NCBI GenBank assembly: GCA_041917255.1
Contig: JAYRYA010000016.1
Location: 1 to 64,000 of the forward strand
Direction: 5' to 3'
Source: Zoogloea sp041917255
Lineage (GTDB): Bacteria; Pseudomonadota; Gammaproteobacteria; Burkholderiales; Rhodocyclaceae
DNA length: 64,000 nucleotides
In this document: piece by piece, positions 17,268-25,441 of the stretch
Position numbering within the stretch: the first letter of the stretch is position 1
How the letters are laid out: each line of letters begins with the position of its first letter
Translations under genes and position numbers: made by a program
The notes under the pieces: model-generated
What the model saw: only the letters and a program-made list of their open reading frames with translations
The model's database searches: none
What the model was told of the DNA's origin: nothing

Positions 17268-18380
17268 TCAGGTGCCGTCGCCGGCACGCTCGCGGTGAAA
17301 GCGGGCGACGTAGTCGGTGAGGGTGCCACTGGCGATGGCGTCGCGCAGGTCGCGCATCAGCTGCTGGTAGTAATGCAGGTTGTGGATGGTGGCCAGCCGT
17401 GCACCGAGGATCTCGTTGAGGCGGTTGAGGTGGTGCAGATAGCCCCGTGAGAAGTTGCGGCAGGTGTAGCAGTCGCAGGTCTCGTCGAGTGGGCGAGTGT
17501 CGGACTTGTGGCGCGCGTTGCGGATCTTCACGTCGCCGTGGCGGGTGAACAGCCAGCCATTGCGGGCGTTGCGTGTGGGCATCACGCAGTCGAACATGTC
17601 GATGCCGGCCTGCACCGCGAAGACGATGTCTTCTGGCGTGCCGACGCCCATCAGGTAGCGCGGCTTGTCCTTGGGCAGGCGCGGCGCGGTGTGATGGAGG
17701 ATGCGCTGCATGTCGTCCTTGGGCTCGCCCACCGACAGGCCGCCGATGGCGTAGCCATGGAAACCGATCTCCTCGAGCCCGGCGAGGGATTCGTCGCGCA
17801 GGTTTTCGTACATGCCGCCCTGGACGATGCCGAAAAGGGCGTTGTTGTTCTCGAGACGATCGAACTCGTCGCGCGAACGACGCGCCCAGCGCTGCGACAG
17901 ACGCATGGAATCGGCCGCTTCGGTGACGGTGGCGGGGTAGGGCGTGCACTCGTCGAAGATCATCACCACGTCGGAGTTGAGCACTTTCTGGATGCGCATG
18001 GATTCCTCGGGAGTGAGGAAGAGCTTGTCGCCATTGATCGGCGAGCTGAAGCGCACGCCTTCCTCGGTGATCTTGCGCAGGGCGCCCAGCGAGAAGACCT
18101 GAAAGCCACCCGAGTCGGTGAGGATCGGGCCGTCCCAGGCCATGAACTGGTGCAGGCCGCCAAAGGCTTCCATTACCTCGAGGCCAGGCCGAAGCCACAG
18201 GTGGAAGGTGTTGCCGAGGCAGATCTGGGCGCCGATGTCGCGCAGATCCTGCGGCGAGATGCCCTTTACCGAGCCGTAGGTGCCCACCGGCATGAAAGCG
18301 GGGGTATCGACGCTGCCGTGGTTGAGAGTGAGGCGGCCACGGCGGGCGGCGCCGTCGGTGGCGAGGAGTTCGTATTTCAT
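17268..18380 (-). CDS. tgt: Queuine/preQ1 tRNA-guanine transglycosylase
   Basis: 370 residues. Tgt exchanges guanine-34 of GUN-anticodon tRNAs for preQ1. Visible: ILTDSGGFQVFSLG (catalytic/base-binding Asp), GGLSVGEPKDDM, and the zinc site CDCYTCRNFSRGYLHH. Start ATG 18380 (MKYELLATDGAARRGRLTL) overlaps the queA stop by four bases (ATGA), so queA and tgt are coupled, as expected for successive steps of queuosine synthesis. The longer open frame upstream is an out-of-frame reading of queA. Confidence 0.97.
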   Translation of the reverse strand: MKYELLATDGAARRGRLTLNHGSVDTPAFMPVGTYGSVKGISPQDLRDIGAQICLGNTFHLWLRPGLEVMEAFGGLHQFMAWDGPILTDSGGFQVFSLGALRKITEEGVRFSSPINGDKLFLTPEESMRIQKVLNSDVVMIFDECTPYPATVTEAADSMRLSQRWARRSRDEFDRLENNNALFGIVQGGMYENLRDESLAGLEEIGFHGYAIGGLSVGEPKDDMQRILHHTAPRLPKDKPRYLMGVGTPEDIVFAVQAGIDMFDCVMPTRNARNGWLFTRHGDVKIRNARHKSDTRPLDETCDCYTCRNFSRGYLHHLNRLNEILGARLATIHNLHYYQQLMRDLRDAIASGTLTDYVARFHRERAGDGT

Positions 18381-19405
18381 TCGGAAGACCGGGTCAGGAA
18401 CATGGCATCGCCGTAGCTGAAGAAACGGTAGCGCTCGGCGATGGCGTGGGCGTAGGCGTTGCGGATGGTGTCCATGCCGGCAAAGGCGGAGACCAGCATC
18501 AGCAGCGTGGATTTCGGCAGGTGGAAGTTGGTGATGAGCGCATCGGCCACATTGAAGTGGTAGCCCGGCAGGATGAACAGGTCGCTCTCCGCCTTTCCGG
18601 CGACAGCCCGGCCGCCCTTGGCGCAGGATTCCAGCGCACGCATGCTGGTGGTGCCGACACATATCACGCGCTTGCCAGCTGCCTTGGTCGTTGCGATGGC
18701 ATCCACCGTGGCCTGGGGGACGAAGTAGGCCTCGGTGTGCATCTTGTGCTCGGACAGATCATGGACGCGCACCGGCTGGAAAGTGCCGGCCCCCACGTTG
18801 AGCGTCACAAAGGCGCTATTCACACCCATCTGCGCAAGGCGGGCGAGGAGCAACTCGTCGAAATGCAGCCCGGCCGTGGGCGCGGCCACGGAGCCCGGGT
18901 TCTTCGCAAAGACCGTCTGGTAACGGGATTCGTCAGCAGTGCCGGCAGCGCGCTCGATATAGGGCGGCAGCGGCAGGCGGCCGTGCCGTTCAAGCAGCAC
19001 CACCAGATCCTCGTCGGCTGGAAAACGCAGGTGGAAGAACTCACCGGCGCGGCCGAGCACGTCCACCTCGAGTGCGCCTTCGAGCATCAACCGGCTTCCC
19101 GGCTTGGGCGATTTGCTGGCGCGCACCTGGGCAAGGGCTTCGTGGGTGCCCAGCGGACGCTCGATCATTACTTCAACCTGGCCGCCAGTGTCCTTGGTGC
19201 CGAACAGGCGGGCGTGGATCACCCGGGTGTCGTTGAAGACGAGCAGGTCGCCGGAGGCGAGCAGGGAGGGCAGATCGGCGAAGTGGAGGTCGGCCAGCTG
19301 GGGTGCGACCTGAAGCAGGCGGCTGTCAGTGCGGCGATCGAGGGGTGCCTGGGCAATCAGTTCCTGAGGGAGCGGGTAATCGAAATCGTCTAGGGTCCAG
19401 GCCAT
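18377..19405 (-). CDS. queA: tRNA preQ1(34) S-adenosylmethionine ribosyltransferase-isomerase
   Basis: 342 residues, standard length. QueA transfers and isomerises the ribosyl group of SAM onto preQ1-tRNA, giving epoxyqueuosine. Family signatures: LPQELIAQAPLDRRTDSRLL near the N-terminus, VFNDTRVIHARLFG, GSVAAPTAGLHFDE, LNVGAGTFQPVR and the C-terminal NFHLPKSTLLMLVSAF. It precedes tgt with a four-base overlap. The ATG at 19405 lies about 60 nt from the divergent tRNA-Leu gene. Confidence 0.97.
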   Translation of the reverse strand: MAWTLDDFDYPLPQELIAQAPLDRRTDSRLLQVAPQLADLHFADLPSLLASGDLLVFNDTRVIHARLFGTKDTGGQVEVMIERPLGTHEALAQVRASKSPKPGSRLMLEGALEVDVLGRAGEFFHLRFPADEDLVVLLERHGRLPLPPYIERAAGTADESRYQTVFAKNPGSVAAPTAGLHFDELLLARLAQMGVNSAFVTLNVGAGTFQPVRVHDLSEHKMHTEAYFVPQATVDAIATTKAAGKRVICVGTTSMRALESCAKGGRAVAGKAESDLFILPGYHFNVADALITNFHLPKSTLLMLVSAFAGMDTIRNAYAHAIAERYRFFSYGDAMFLTRSSE

Positions 19406-19420
19406 GAGTCAAGAGGCGAG

Positions 19421-19449
19421 TTGATGCAATAAGCAGATTCGTAGATAAT
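19421..19449 (+). promoter_or_regulatory. Sigma-70-like promoter of tRNA-Leu
   Basis: TTGATG (19421-19426), a 17-bp spacer and GATAAT (19444-19449) lie 14 bases before the first base of the tRNA, the right geometry for a stable-RNA promoter. Confidence 0.65.
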
Positions 19450-19463
19450 GCACGGCTTCCCAT

Positions 19464-19548
19464 GCCGGGATGGCGGAATCGGTAGACGCAGCGGATTCAA
19501 AATCCGCCGCCGCAAGGTGTGTGGGTTCGAGTCCCACTCTCGGCACCA
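19464..19548 (+). tRNA. tRNA-Leu (anticodon CAA)
   Basis: 85-nt class II tRNA with a long variable arm. Acceptor stem GCCGGGA pairs with TCTCGGC (one G-U). The anticodon arm is GCGGA-TTCAAAA-TCCGC, giving anticodon CAA, which reads UUG leucine codons. T-arm GTGGGTTCGAGTCCCAC is canonical and the CCA end is encoded. Confidence 0.97.
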
Positions 19549-19673
19549 ATAAAATCAATGGGTTAGCAAATTGTAGCAAAAAACGGGTTGATTTTCCGTT
19601 TTTGGTGCAAATTTGGCCCGATTGGTTTCTGTATGTTCTGGTTTTCCCTTTTGTCGCTCCCGGATTAACCGCC

Positions 19674-20627
19674 ATGGCCCTCGACCCCCAAGCCCAGGCC
19701 CTGCTTGCCATGATTTACCGCGTCGGTGCTCCGCGGTTCCATGAACTTGACACGCATCAGGCTCGACGCTCCTTCGAGAAGCTCCAGGGCACCTTCGGGC
19801 CCGATGCTCAGGCGGTGTCGTCAGTGACCGAGGTGCCGATTCCGGCGACTCACGCAAAGGATGGCGTGATCATGGCGCGGCTTTACCGGCCACTATCGGC
19901 TGGTCCGGACGAGATACTTCCGGTGACCTTCTATTTTCACGGAGGTGGTTGGTGTATCGGTGACGTGGCCAGCTACGACGGCCTGTGTCGCGAATTGGCT
20001 CATATCAGCGGCGTGGCCGTGCTGTCGGTGGATTACCGGCTCGCGCCCGAGCACCCTTTCCCGACAGCCGTTGAAGACGCGCTGCGCGCTGTGACATGGG
20101 GTCTCACCAATGCGGCGCTGCTAGGGATCGATCCGAGCCGCTTTGCGCTGGCGGGCGATAGTGCCGGCGGCACGCTGAGCGCCGTGACGGCCCTTCAGTT
20201 GCGTAACGCCAACGGCCCGCAGGCAGCGCTGCAGCTGCTGATCTACCCGTGCACCGACATCCTCAGCCAGCGTCCGTCCCGGCGCGAGTTTGCCAGTGGC
20301 TATTTTCTGGATACCGAGAGCTTGGCCTGGTTCTTTGAGCGCTACTTGCCGAACCAGGACGACTGGAGGGATTGGCGCGCGTCGCCGATCATGGCCGGCC
20401 GTTTTGATGGTCTGCCACCAGCGACCTTTATCCTCGCCGAGTGCGATCCGCTCACCGACGATGGCAAAGCCTACGCCGCACTGCTGGGCGAGGCTGGCGT
20501 GCCGGTGACGGTTCACGAATTTGAAGGGATGGTCCATGGCTTCTTCTCGCTAGGAAAATACTTTCCGCAGGCGGTGAAGGCTGTGGAGCGCGCAGGGGAT
20601 GCGCTAAAGGCGGCACTGCAGGGTTGA
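19674..20627 (+). CDS. Alpha/beta hydrolase, hormone-sensitive-lipase-type esterase
   Basis: 317 residues from ATG 19674 (MALDPQAQALLAMIYRVG). The open frame extends back into the tRNA gene, so that longer reading is rejected. HSL-family motifs: oxyanion-hole HGGGW (H89), YRLAPEHPFP, nucleophile GDSAGG (S163), then Asp in AECDPLTDDG and His in MVHGFF completing a triad. Such cytoplasmic esterases hydrolyse short acyl esters; the natural substrate cannot be told. The gene is alone, between tRNA-Leu and a convergent cyclase gene, and has no signal peptide. Confidence 0.9.
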   Translation: MALDPQAQALLAMIYRVGAPRFHELDTHQARRSFEKLQGTFGPDAQAVSSVTEVPIPATHAKDGVIMARLYRPLSAGPDEILPVTFYFHGGGWCIGDVASYDGLCRELAHISGVAVLSVDYRLAPEHPFPTAVEDALRAVTWGLTNAALLGIDPSRFALAGDSAGGTLSAVTALQLRNANGPQAALQLLIYPCTDILSQRPSRREFASGYFLDTESLAWFFERYLPNQDDWRDWRASPIMAGRFDGLPPATFILAECDPLTDDGKAYAALLGEAGVPVTVHEFEGMVHGFFSLGKYFPQAVKAVERAGDALKAALQG

Positions 20628-20664
20628 TGCTCTAAGCTCGGCCGGGTGCGTGGCCTGATCCAGG

Positions 20665-21561
20665 CTAGATGCAGACAAAACTGACCACGTGAGGGCTGCT
20701 GGAGCAGCTGCGACCAAGGGCAAACTGGCCGCGTCCCCGCAGCACGACTTCCTCGCGGGACAGCAGGAATTCCCGCTCGCCTTCGATCTGCACGAAGGTG
20801 CCATTGCTGCTGCGGTCGATGAGCACGAACTTGTCTCCGCGCAACTCGATCTCGGCGTGGCGACGCGAAGACTGTGTGTCTCCCACCACCAGATCGGCAG
20901 CCGGATCTCGCCCGATGCGAACACTGGGCCGGGTCGAGTTGAGCACCAGCGAGGACGCGTCGAGGTAAAGACGCAGTTCGGGTTCGGTATCGAGCAGGAA
21001 GTGATCGCTCTGGACAATGGTGAGCTCACCCACCGCCTCACACATCAGTTCGCATAGTTCGACCGGGCGGGTTACGCCGCGAATCACCCGGGGAGGCAAG
21101 GGGTGCAGCACCGAACGCCATTCCGGTCCAAGGCGTCGGGCTGTTTCGCTTGAGGTAATCGCCTTGCCGGGTGACGCCAGTTCGGCCAGGCGGGCCGCGA
21201 AATTCACGGTGTCGCCAAACACGTCTGTTCCACTGGCGACAACCGCTCCGAAATGGAATCCGATACGCACGGCAAGGCGCTGCTGTTCGGCAGTGCTGGG
21301 CAGCTCCTTGAGGGTTTGATGGATCGCCAGGGTCGCGTCTGCGGCACTGTCCGCGTCGCTGAAGACAGCCATCAGGCCGTCGCCAGTATGTTTCACGACC
21401 CGACCACGCTTGGTTTCGACGGCGATACGCATCGCCCGAATGCTGCGGTCGACAACCTCGAACGCCGAAGTGTCACCCACGCGCTGATATAGCTGCGTGC
21501 TGCCCACAAGATCGGCAAACAGGACAGCGCATTCCTTAGCGGGGTGAGAAGAATCCGACAT
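20665..21561 (-). CDS. Class III adenylate cyclase domain fused to C-terminal FHA domain
   Basis: 298 residues. Residues about 8-190 form a class III nucleotidyl cyclase with every key residue: metal-binding D17 (FADLVGST) and D61 (KHTGDGLMAVF), base-selecting K57 and D117 (FGDTVNFAARL), and transition-state N120 and R124. K and D at the base-selecting positions point to ATP, hence cAMP. Residues about 200-290 are an FHA domain (VRIGRDPAADLVVGD, SRRHAEIEL, DRSSNGTFVQIEG) with the phosphothreonine-binding R, S/R-H and NGT positions. No membrane segment. Activity could be gated by a phosphorylated partner. Convergent with the esterase and not in an operon. Confidence 0.9.
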   Translation of the reverse strand: MSDSSHPAKECAVLFADLVGSTQLYQRVGDTSAFEVVDRSIRAMRIAVETKRGRVVKHTGDGLMAVFSDADSAADATLAIHQTLKELPSTAEQQRLAVRIGFHFGAVVASGTDVFGDTVNFAARLAELASPGKAITSSETARRLGPEWRSVLHPLPPRVIRGVTRPVELCELMCEAVGELTIVQSDHFLLDTEPELRLYLDASSLVLNSTRPSVRIGRDPAADLVVGDTQSSRRHAEIELRGDKFVLIDRSSNGTFVQIEGEREFLLSREEVVLRGRGQFALGRSCSSSPHVVSFVCI

Positions 21562-21822
21562 CTGATAGTGGTTGGCCAGCGAGCCGTGATTTTAGCGGAC
21601 TACGTGACTTTTTCCGCACACCCGAAGGTAACAAATTTTGCTTCCATCTGTCGCGCCGCCTGTCGGTCTGGAGCGGGCGGCAGTCGGTTTCGAGGGTTAG
21701 ATTGAATTTTCCTTGATCTAAACGGCCTCAAGGGGGGCTGCGAGGTGGGATAATGGCGCATTAGGCTACATTTTCGCTTGGCGATCGTCCTTGATGCGTC
21801 GAGCCTGTCTGGAAGGAGTTTC

Positions 21823-23067
21823 ATGAAACGAGTTGATGATTTCCGTCTGCGCTTTGGCAAACAGGAGCTGGTGCCCATCGTGGTTGGTGGGATGGGGGTG
21901 GATATCTCCACGGCCGACCTGGCGCTGGAAGTGGCGCGGCTGGGCGGAATAGGTCACATCTCGGATGCGATGGTCAAGACGGTCACTGATCGCCGCTTCA
22001 ATACAAAGTACGTCAAGGAAAAACTCAAGCTCTACAAGTACAACGTCGAGAACCCTGACAAGTCGGTCGTCCAGTTCGATCTTGGCCAGCTTGCCGAGGC
22101 GACCCGCCTGCACGTGGGCAAGACCATGGAGGCCAAGCGCGGCCCGGGCATGATCTTCGTGAACTGCATGGAAAAGCTCACGATGAACGCCCCGAAGGAA
22201 ACCCTCCGGGTGCGTCTCGCCACTGCGCTGGATGCCGGTGTCGATGGCATCACGCTGGCTGCCGGCCTGCATCTGGGCTCGTTCGCGTTGATCGAGGATC
22301 ATCCGCGCTTCCGTGACGCCAAGCTCGGCATCATCGTGTCGTCCCTGCGGGCGCTGCAGCTCTTTCTGCGCAAGAGTGCGCGCACCAATCGTCTGCCCGA
22401 CTATGTGGTGGTCGAAGGCCCGCTTGCCGGAGGCCACCTGGGCTTTGGTATGGATTGGGCGCAGTACGACCTGGCGACCATCGTCGCCGAGATTCACGCC
22501 TGGCTGGTGGCCGAGAAGCTCGACATTCCGCTGATTCCGGCGGGCGGCATCTTCACAGGCAGCGATGCTGTCTCCTTCCTTGAAAACGGGGCAGCCGCCG
22601 TTCAGGTGGCGACACGCTTTACGGTGACCTCGGAGTGCGGTTTGCCGGAGAAGGTACAGCAGGAATACTTCCGCGCCAGCGAAGAGAACATCGTAGTGAA
22701 TCAGGTGTCGCCGACGGGCTATCCGATGCGAATGCTCACCAATAGCCCGGCCATTGGTTCCGGCATCCGCCCGAATTGCGAAGCTTACGGCTATCTGCTG
22801 GACGCCAATGGCAGCTGCGCCTACATCCAGGCCTACAACCGGGAGGTGGCCGCGCATCCGGGCGCCAAGCGGGTTTCGGTGATGGACAAGACCTGTCTCT
22901 GCACCCACATGCGCAACTTCGATTGCTGGACCTGCGGGCATTACACCTATCGCCTGAAGGATACTACCCGCAAGGCTGACGATGGCAGCTACAAGATCCT
23001 GACTGCGGAGCACGTTTTCAACGACTATCTGCTCAGCACCGACAACAAGATTGCGCTTCCTGATTGA
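21823..23067 (+). CDS. NAD(P)H-dependent flavin oxidoreductase / nitronate monooxygenase-like protein
   Basis: 414 residues. ATG at 21823 is preceded by GGAAGGAG at good distance; the frame is open 45 nt further up but that start lacks such a site. TIM-barrel FMN enzyme of the nitronate monooxygenase/FabK/YrpB group: PIVVGGMGVDIS at the N-terminus, VVVEGPLAGGHLGF (phosphate-binding glycines), PLIPAGGIFTGSDAV and NGAAAVQVATRF. It is longer than typical family members because of a C-terminal extension holding four cysteines, C358, C360, C368 and C371 (CLC ... CWTC), which might bind a metal or Fe-S cluster. Substrate unknown. A bidirectional terminator follows. Confidence 0.85.
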   Translation: MKRVDDFRLRFGKQELVPIVVGGMGVDISTADLALEVARLGGIGHISDAMVKTVTDRRFNTKYVKEKLKLYKYNVENPDKSVVQFDLGQLAEATRLHVGKTMEAKRGPGMIFVNCMEKLTMNAPKETLRVRLATALDAGVDGITLAAGLHLGSFALIEDHPRFRDAKLGIIVSSLRALQLFLRKSARTNRLPDYVVVEGPLAGGHLGFGMDWAQYDLATIVAEIHAWLVAEKLDIPLIPAGGIFTGSDAVSFLENGAAAVQVATRFTVTSECGLPEKVQQEYFRASEENIVVNQVSPTGYPMRMLTNSPAIGSGIRPNCEAYGYLLDANGSCAYIQAYNREVAAHPGAKRVSVMDKTCLCTHMRNFDCWTCGHYTYRLKDTTRKADDGSYKILTAEHVFNDYLLSTDNKIALPD

Positions 23068-23084
23068 TCGGATGAGCGATCAAT

Positions 23085-23112
23085 AAAAAACCCGGCGGTC
23101 GGCCGGGTTTTT
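23085..23112. terminator. Bidirectional rho-independent terminator
   Basis: AAAAAA-CCCGGC, loop, GCCGGG-TTTTTT between the convergent genes at 21823 and 23118. It has a U-tract in both directions. Confidence 0.9.
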
Positions 23113-23117
23113 TATTG

Positions 23118-24107
23118 TCAGAAGAAACGTGTCGAGGCCTCTGCTGGAATCTCCATTCCGGTGCTGCGAGCGCGTTTGAGCAGTTCCCAGTAATACCGGT
23201 AGGACGCGCGATCGTGCAGTTTGCCGGCGTGCTGGATTGGCCCCCAACTCTTGTCCTGAGCTGCGATCAGGATGCTAGCGGCCTCTTCGACCTCGGTGAA
23301 ATCGGGGCGCATGGCTTCGATGATCGGGACGATCTGGTTCGGGTGGATGCTCCACATGCGCAGATAGCCAAATTCCTTGCGGGCGCGTTCGGCGTCGCGG
23401 CGTATGTAGGCGAGATCCTTGAGTTCGGTTGTCACGTTGTGGGATGGCACGACGCCATTGGCCAGCGCGGCGGCGGCGATGTCGCATTTGGCGCGGGTGA
23501 CCAAGGGATGTTCGAATTGGCCCGGACTGCGCATTGCGGCGCCTGGGATCGCGCCGTGGTGACCACTGACGAAATCCATCAGGCCGAAATCGAGGGATTC
23601 CACCCGGTCGAGGGCGGCGATTTCCCATGCGTCACGAAGCGCACCATGGGTTTCGATGAGCACATGAACCGGAATCTCCCGCTTGATGCCGTGGCGCTCT
23701 TCGGCGTTGCGGATCGCCTCGATCTGGCGGGTGGCATCGGCGACGCTGCGGGGCTTCGGGATGGTCAGGAAGGCGAGGCGCTCGCCGGCCTGGCCGACCA
23801 GGATGTCCACATCCTGCTCCCAATGGGCGTGGGTGATGTCGTGGATGCGGGCGCCAACGCGACCGAAACGGTTGTCGCCAGACATGACGATTTCCGCTGC
23901 CATTGTTGCGTGCGCTGCTTCAGCGCCGGCGTGGGCGCCATCCTCGCAGTCGCAGGTAATGTCGAACACCGGCCCGAGCTCGTGCTGCAGGCCCAGGGCC
24001 TTGCGCATCAGCTTCTCGCTGCCAGCGTAGTGGTCGACGGCTGGGAGGATGGGGAAGGGCTTTTCACCCTGGAAGAGCACGTGGTCGGGATGCGGCAAGG
24101 CGGACAT
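23118..24107 (-). CDS. HpcH/HpaI (CitE-like) acyl-CoA lyase, malyl-CoA lyase type
   Basis: 329 residues with the CitE-superfamily TIM-barrel pattern: FDITCDCEDGAHAG, VHVLIETHGALRDAWEIA (metal-ligand Glu), SLDFGLMDFVSG (metal-ligand Asp) and WSIHPNQI near the C-terminus. Enzymes of this group cleave or form malyl-CoA, methylmalyl-CoA or citryl-CoA, or act as malyl-CoA thioesterases. No CitD or CitF gene is adjacent, so it is not part of a citrate lyase complex. The gene follows mdh on the same strand with a strong terminator between them. A malate-linked role fits the setting but the exact substrate is inferred. Confidence 0.85.
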   Translation of the reverse strand: MSALPHPDHVLFQGEKPFPILPAVDHYAGSEKLMRKALGLQHELGPVFDITCDCEDGAHAGAEAAHATMAAEIVMSGDNRFGRVGARIHDITHAHWEQDVDILVGQAGERLAFLTIPKPRSVADATRQIEAIRNAEERHGIKREIPVHVLIETHGALRDAWEIAALDRVESLDFGLMDFVSGHHGAIPGAAMRSPGQFEHPLVTRAKCDIAAAALANGVVPSHNVTTELKDLAYIRRDAERARKEFGYLRMWSIHPNQIVPIIEAMRPDFTEVEEAASILIAAQDKSWGPIQHAGKLHDRASYRYYWELLKRARSTGMEIPAEASTRFF

Positions 24108-24165
24108 GGCGGATACTCGGAGTGATCGGGCAGGCGGAGGAGGGTAGCAAAAAACGGCGTGAACG

Positions 24166-24196
24166 AAAAACGCGGGAGCATTTCTGCCCCCGCGTT
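24166..24196 (-). terminator. Rho-independent terminator after mdh
   Basis: On the minus strand AACGCGGG pairs with CCCGCGTT, with a further GCA/TGC pairing closed by a GAAA tetraloop, followed by a short T-run. It separates mdh from the downstream lyase gene. Confidence 0.85.
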
Positions 24197-24220
24197 ATGA
24201 CCGGCTGAGAACTGCGGCGA

Positions 24221-25213
24221 TCAGGCCAGCAGATCCTTCACGCCGTCACGCTCTTCGAGCAGCTCGTTGAGGGTGTGGGTCATGCGCTCGCGGGAGAACT
24301 CGTCGATTTCCAGGCCCTGGACGATCTTGTACTCGCCGTTTTCGGTGGTGACGGGGAAACCGTAGATGATGCCTTCGGGGATGCCGTAGGAGCCATCGGA
24401 CGGGATGCCCATGGTGACCCATTCGCCGTTGGAGCCAAGCACCCAGTCACGGATGTGGTCGATGGCGGCGTTGGCGGCAGAGGCAGCGGAAGAAAGGCCG
24501 CGGGCTTCGATGATCGCTGCGCCACGCTTGCCAACGGTCGGCAGGAACACGTCGCGGTTCCAGGCGTCGTCGTTGATCAGACCCTTGACGCTGTCGCCGT
24601 TGGAGGTGACGGCGCGGTAGTCGGCGTACATCGTGGGGGAGTGGTTGCCCCAGACGACCAGCTTTTTCAGGCTGGAAACGTCACGGCCAGACTTGGTGGC
24701 CAGCTGGGACAGGGCGCGGTTGTGGTCCAGACGCAGCATGCCGGTGAAGTTCTTGGCATTGACGCGGCCGTACTTGACAGCGATTTCCTTGGCGATGTAG
24801 GCGTTGGTGTTGCAGGGGTTGCCGACAACCAGCACCTTGACGTTCGGATCGGCGAACTGGCCAATGGCGGCGCCTTGAACGGTGAAGATCTTGGCGTTTT
24901 CGGTCAGCAGATCCTTGCGTTCCATGCCGGGGCCGCGCGGACGGGCACCGACCAGCAGGCAGACTTGGGCGTCCTTGAAGGCGACATTGGGGTCGTCGGT
25001 GGCAATCATGCCGGCCAGCAGCGGGAACGCGCAGTCCTCCAGTTCCATCATGACGCCCTTGACAGCCTTCTGGGCTTGCGGGAGGTCGAGCAGCTGGAGG
25101 ATGACGGGCTGATCCTTGCCCAGCATTTCGCCACTGGCGATGCGGAACAGGAGGCTGTAACCGATCTGGCCGGCGGCGCCGGTGACTGCGACACGAACGG
25201 GGGCTTTTGCCAT
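24221..25213 (-). CDS. mdh: Malate dehydrogenase (NAD)
   Basis: 330 residues. Oxidises malate to oxaloacetate in the TCA cycle. Rossmann motif VAVTGAAGQIGYSLL, substrate loop VGARPRGPGMERKDLL, NPCNTNAYIA, and the catalytic region with LDHNRALSQLA and VVWGNHSPTMYAD (active-site His) are all present. This is the cytosolic-type MDH used by many betaproteobacteria. It is transcribed away from gntR and the sdh operon; the intervening region carries a palindrome that could control both directions. Confidence 0.97.
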   Translation of the reverse strand: MAKAPVRVAVTGAAGQIGYSLLFRIASGEMLGKDQPVILQLLDLPQAQKAVKGVMMELEDCAFPLLAGMIATDDPNVAFKDAQVCLLVGARPRGPGMERKDLLTENAKIFTVQGAAIGQFADPNVKVLVVGNPCNTNAYIAKEIAVKYGRVNAKNFTGMLRLDHNRALSQLATKSGRDVSSLKKLVVWGNHSPTMYADYRAVTSNGDSVKGLINDDAWNRDVFLPTVGKRGAAIIEARGLSSAASAANAAIDHIRDWVLGSNGEWVTMGIPSDGSYGIPEGIIYGFPVTTENGEYKIVQGLEIDEFSRERMTHTLNELLEERDGVKDLLA

Positions 25214-25370
25214 TATTGAAACTCCCTCTACATAGAAAGTGTTGTCGAAACTGATTCACTGCTGATTCGCGCCGCCAGCGAGTCGCCGCGATGCTGATCT
25301 TGGGTTGGCGCGGGCGCGCGGCCGGTCAACGTTCGAATCGTAGGATCATTTGGAAAGGCTGTCAATTTCC

Positions 25371-25408
25371 TTGTCTTATGTCTTATATAAGATATAAGAC
25401 TCATTATA
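25371..25408. promoter_or_regulatory. Divergent mdh/gntR promoters with a GntR-type operator
   Basis: A perfect inverted repeat at 25380-25400 has 9-bp arms GTCTTATAT and ATATAAGAC around AAG. An extra half-site GTCTTAT lies just before it (25373-25379). A plausible gntR promoter is TTGTCT (25371-25376), 16-bp spacer, TATAAG (25393-25398), so the operator covers its -10. On the minus strand TATAAT (25408-25403) could be the mdh -10, which would put the palindrome at its start site. The A+T richness stands out from the surroundings. Confidence 0.75.
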
Positions 25409-25441
25409 GACTGTCTTTCGAAAGTGTGTTCAAATACACGC

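Noticed and set aside
19470..19673. Longer N-terminus of the esterase starting inside tRNA-Leu
   Set aside because: It would translate the tRNA. The family-like protein begins at ATG 19674.
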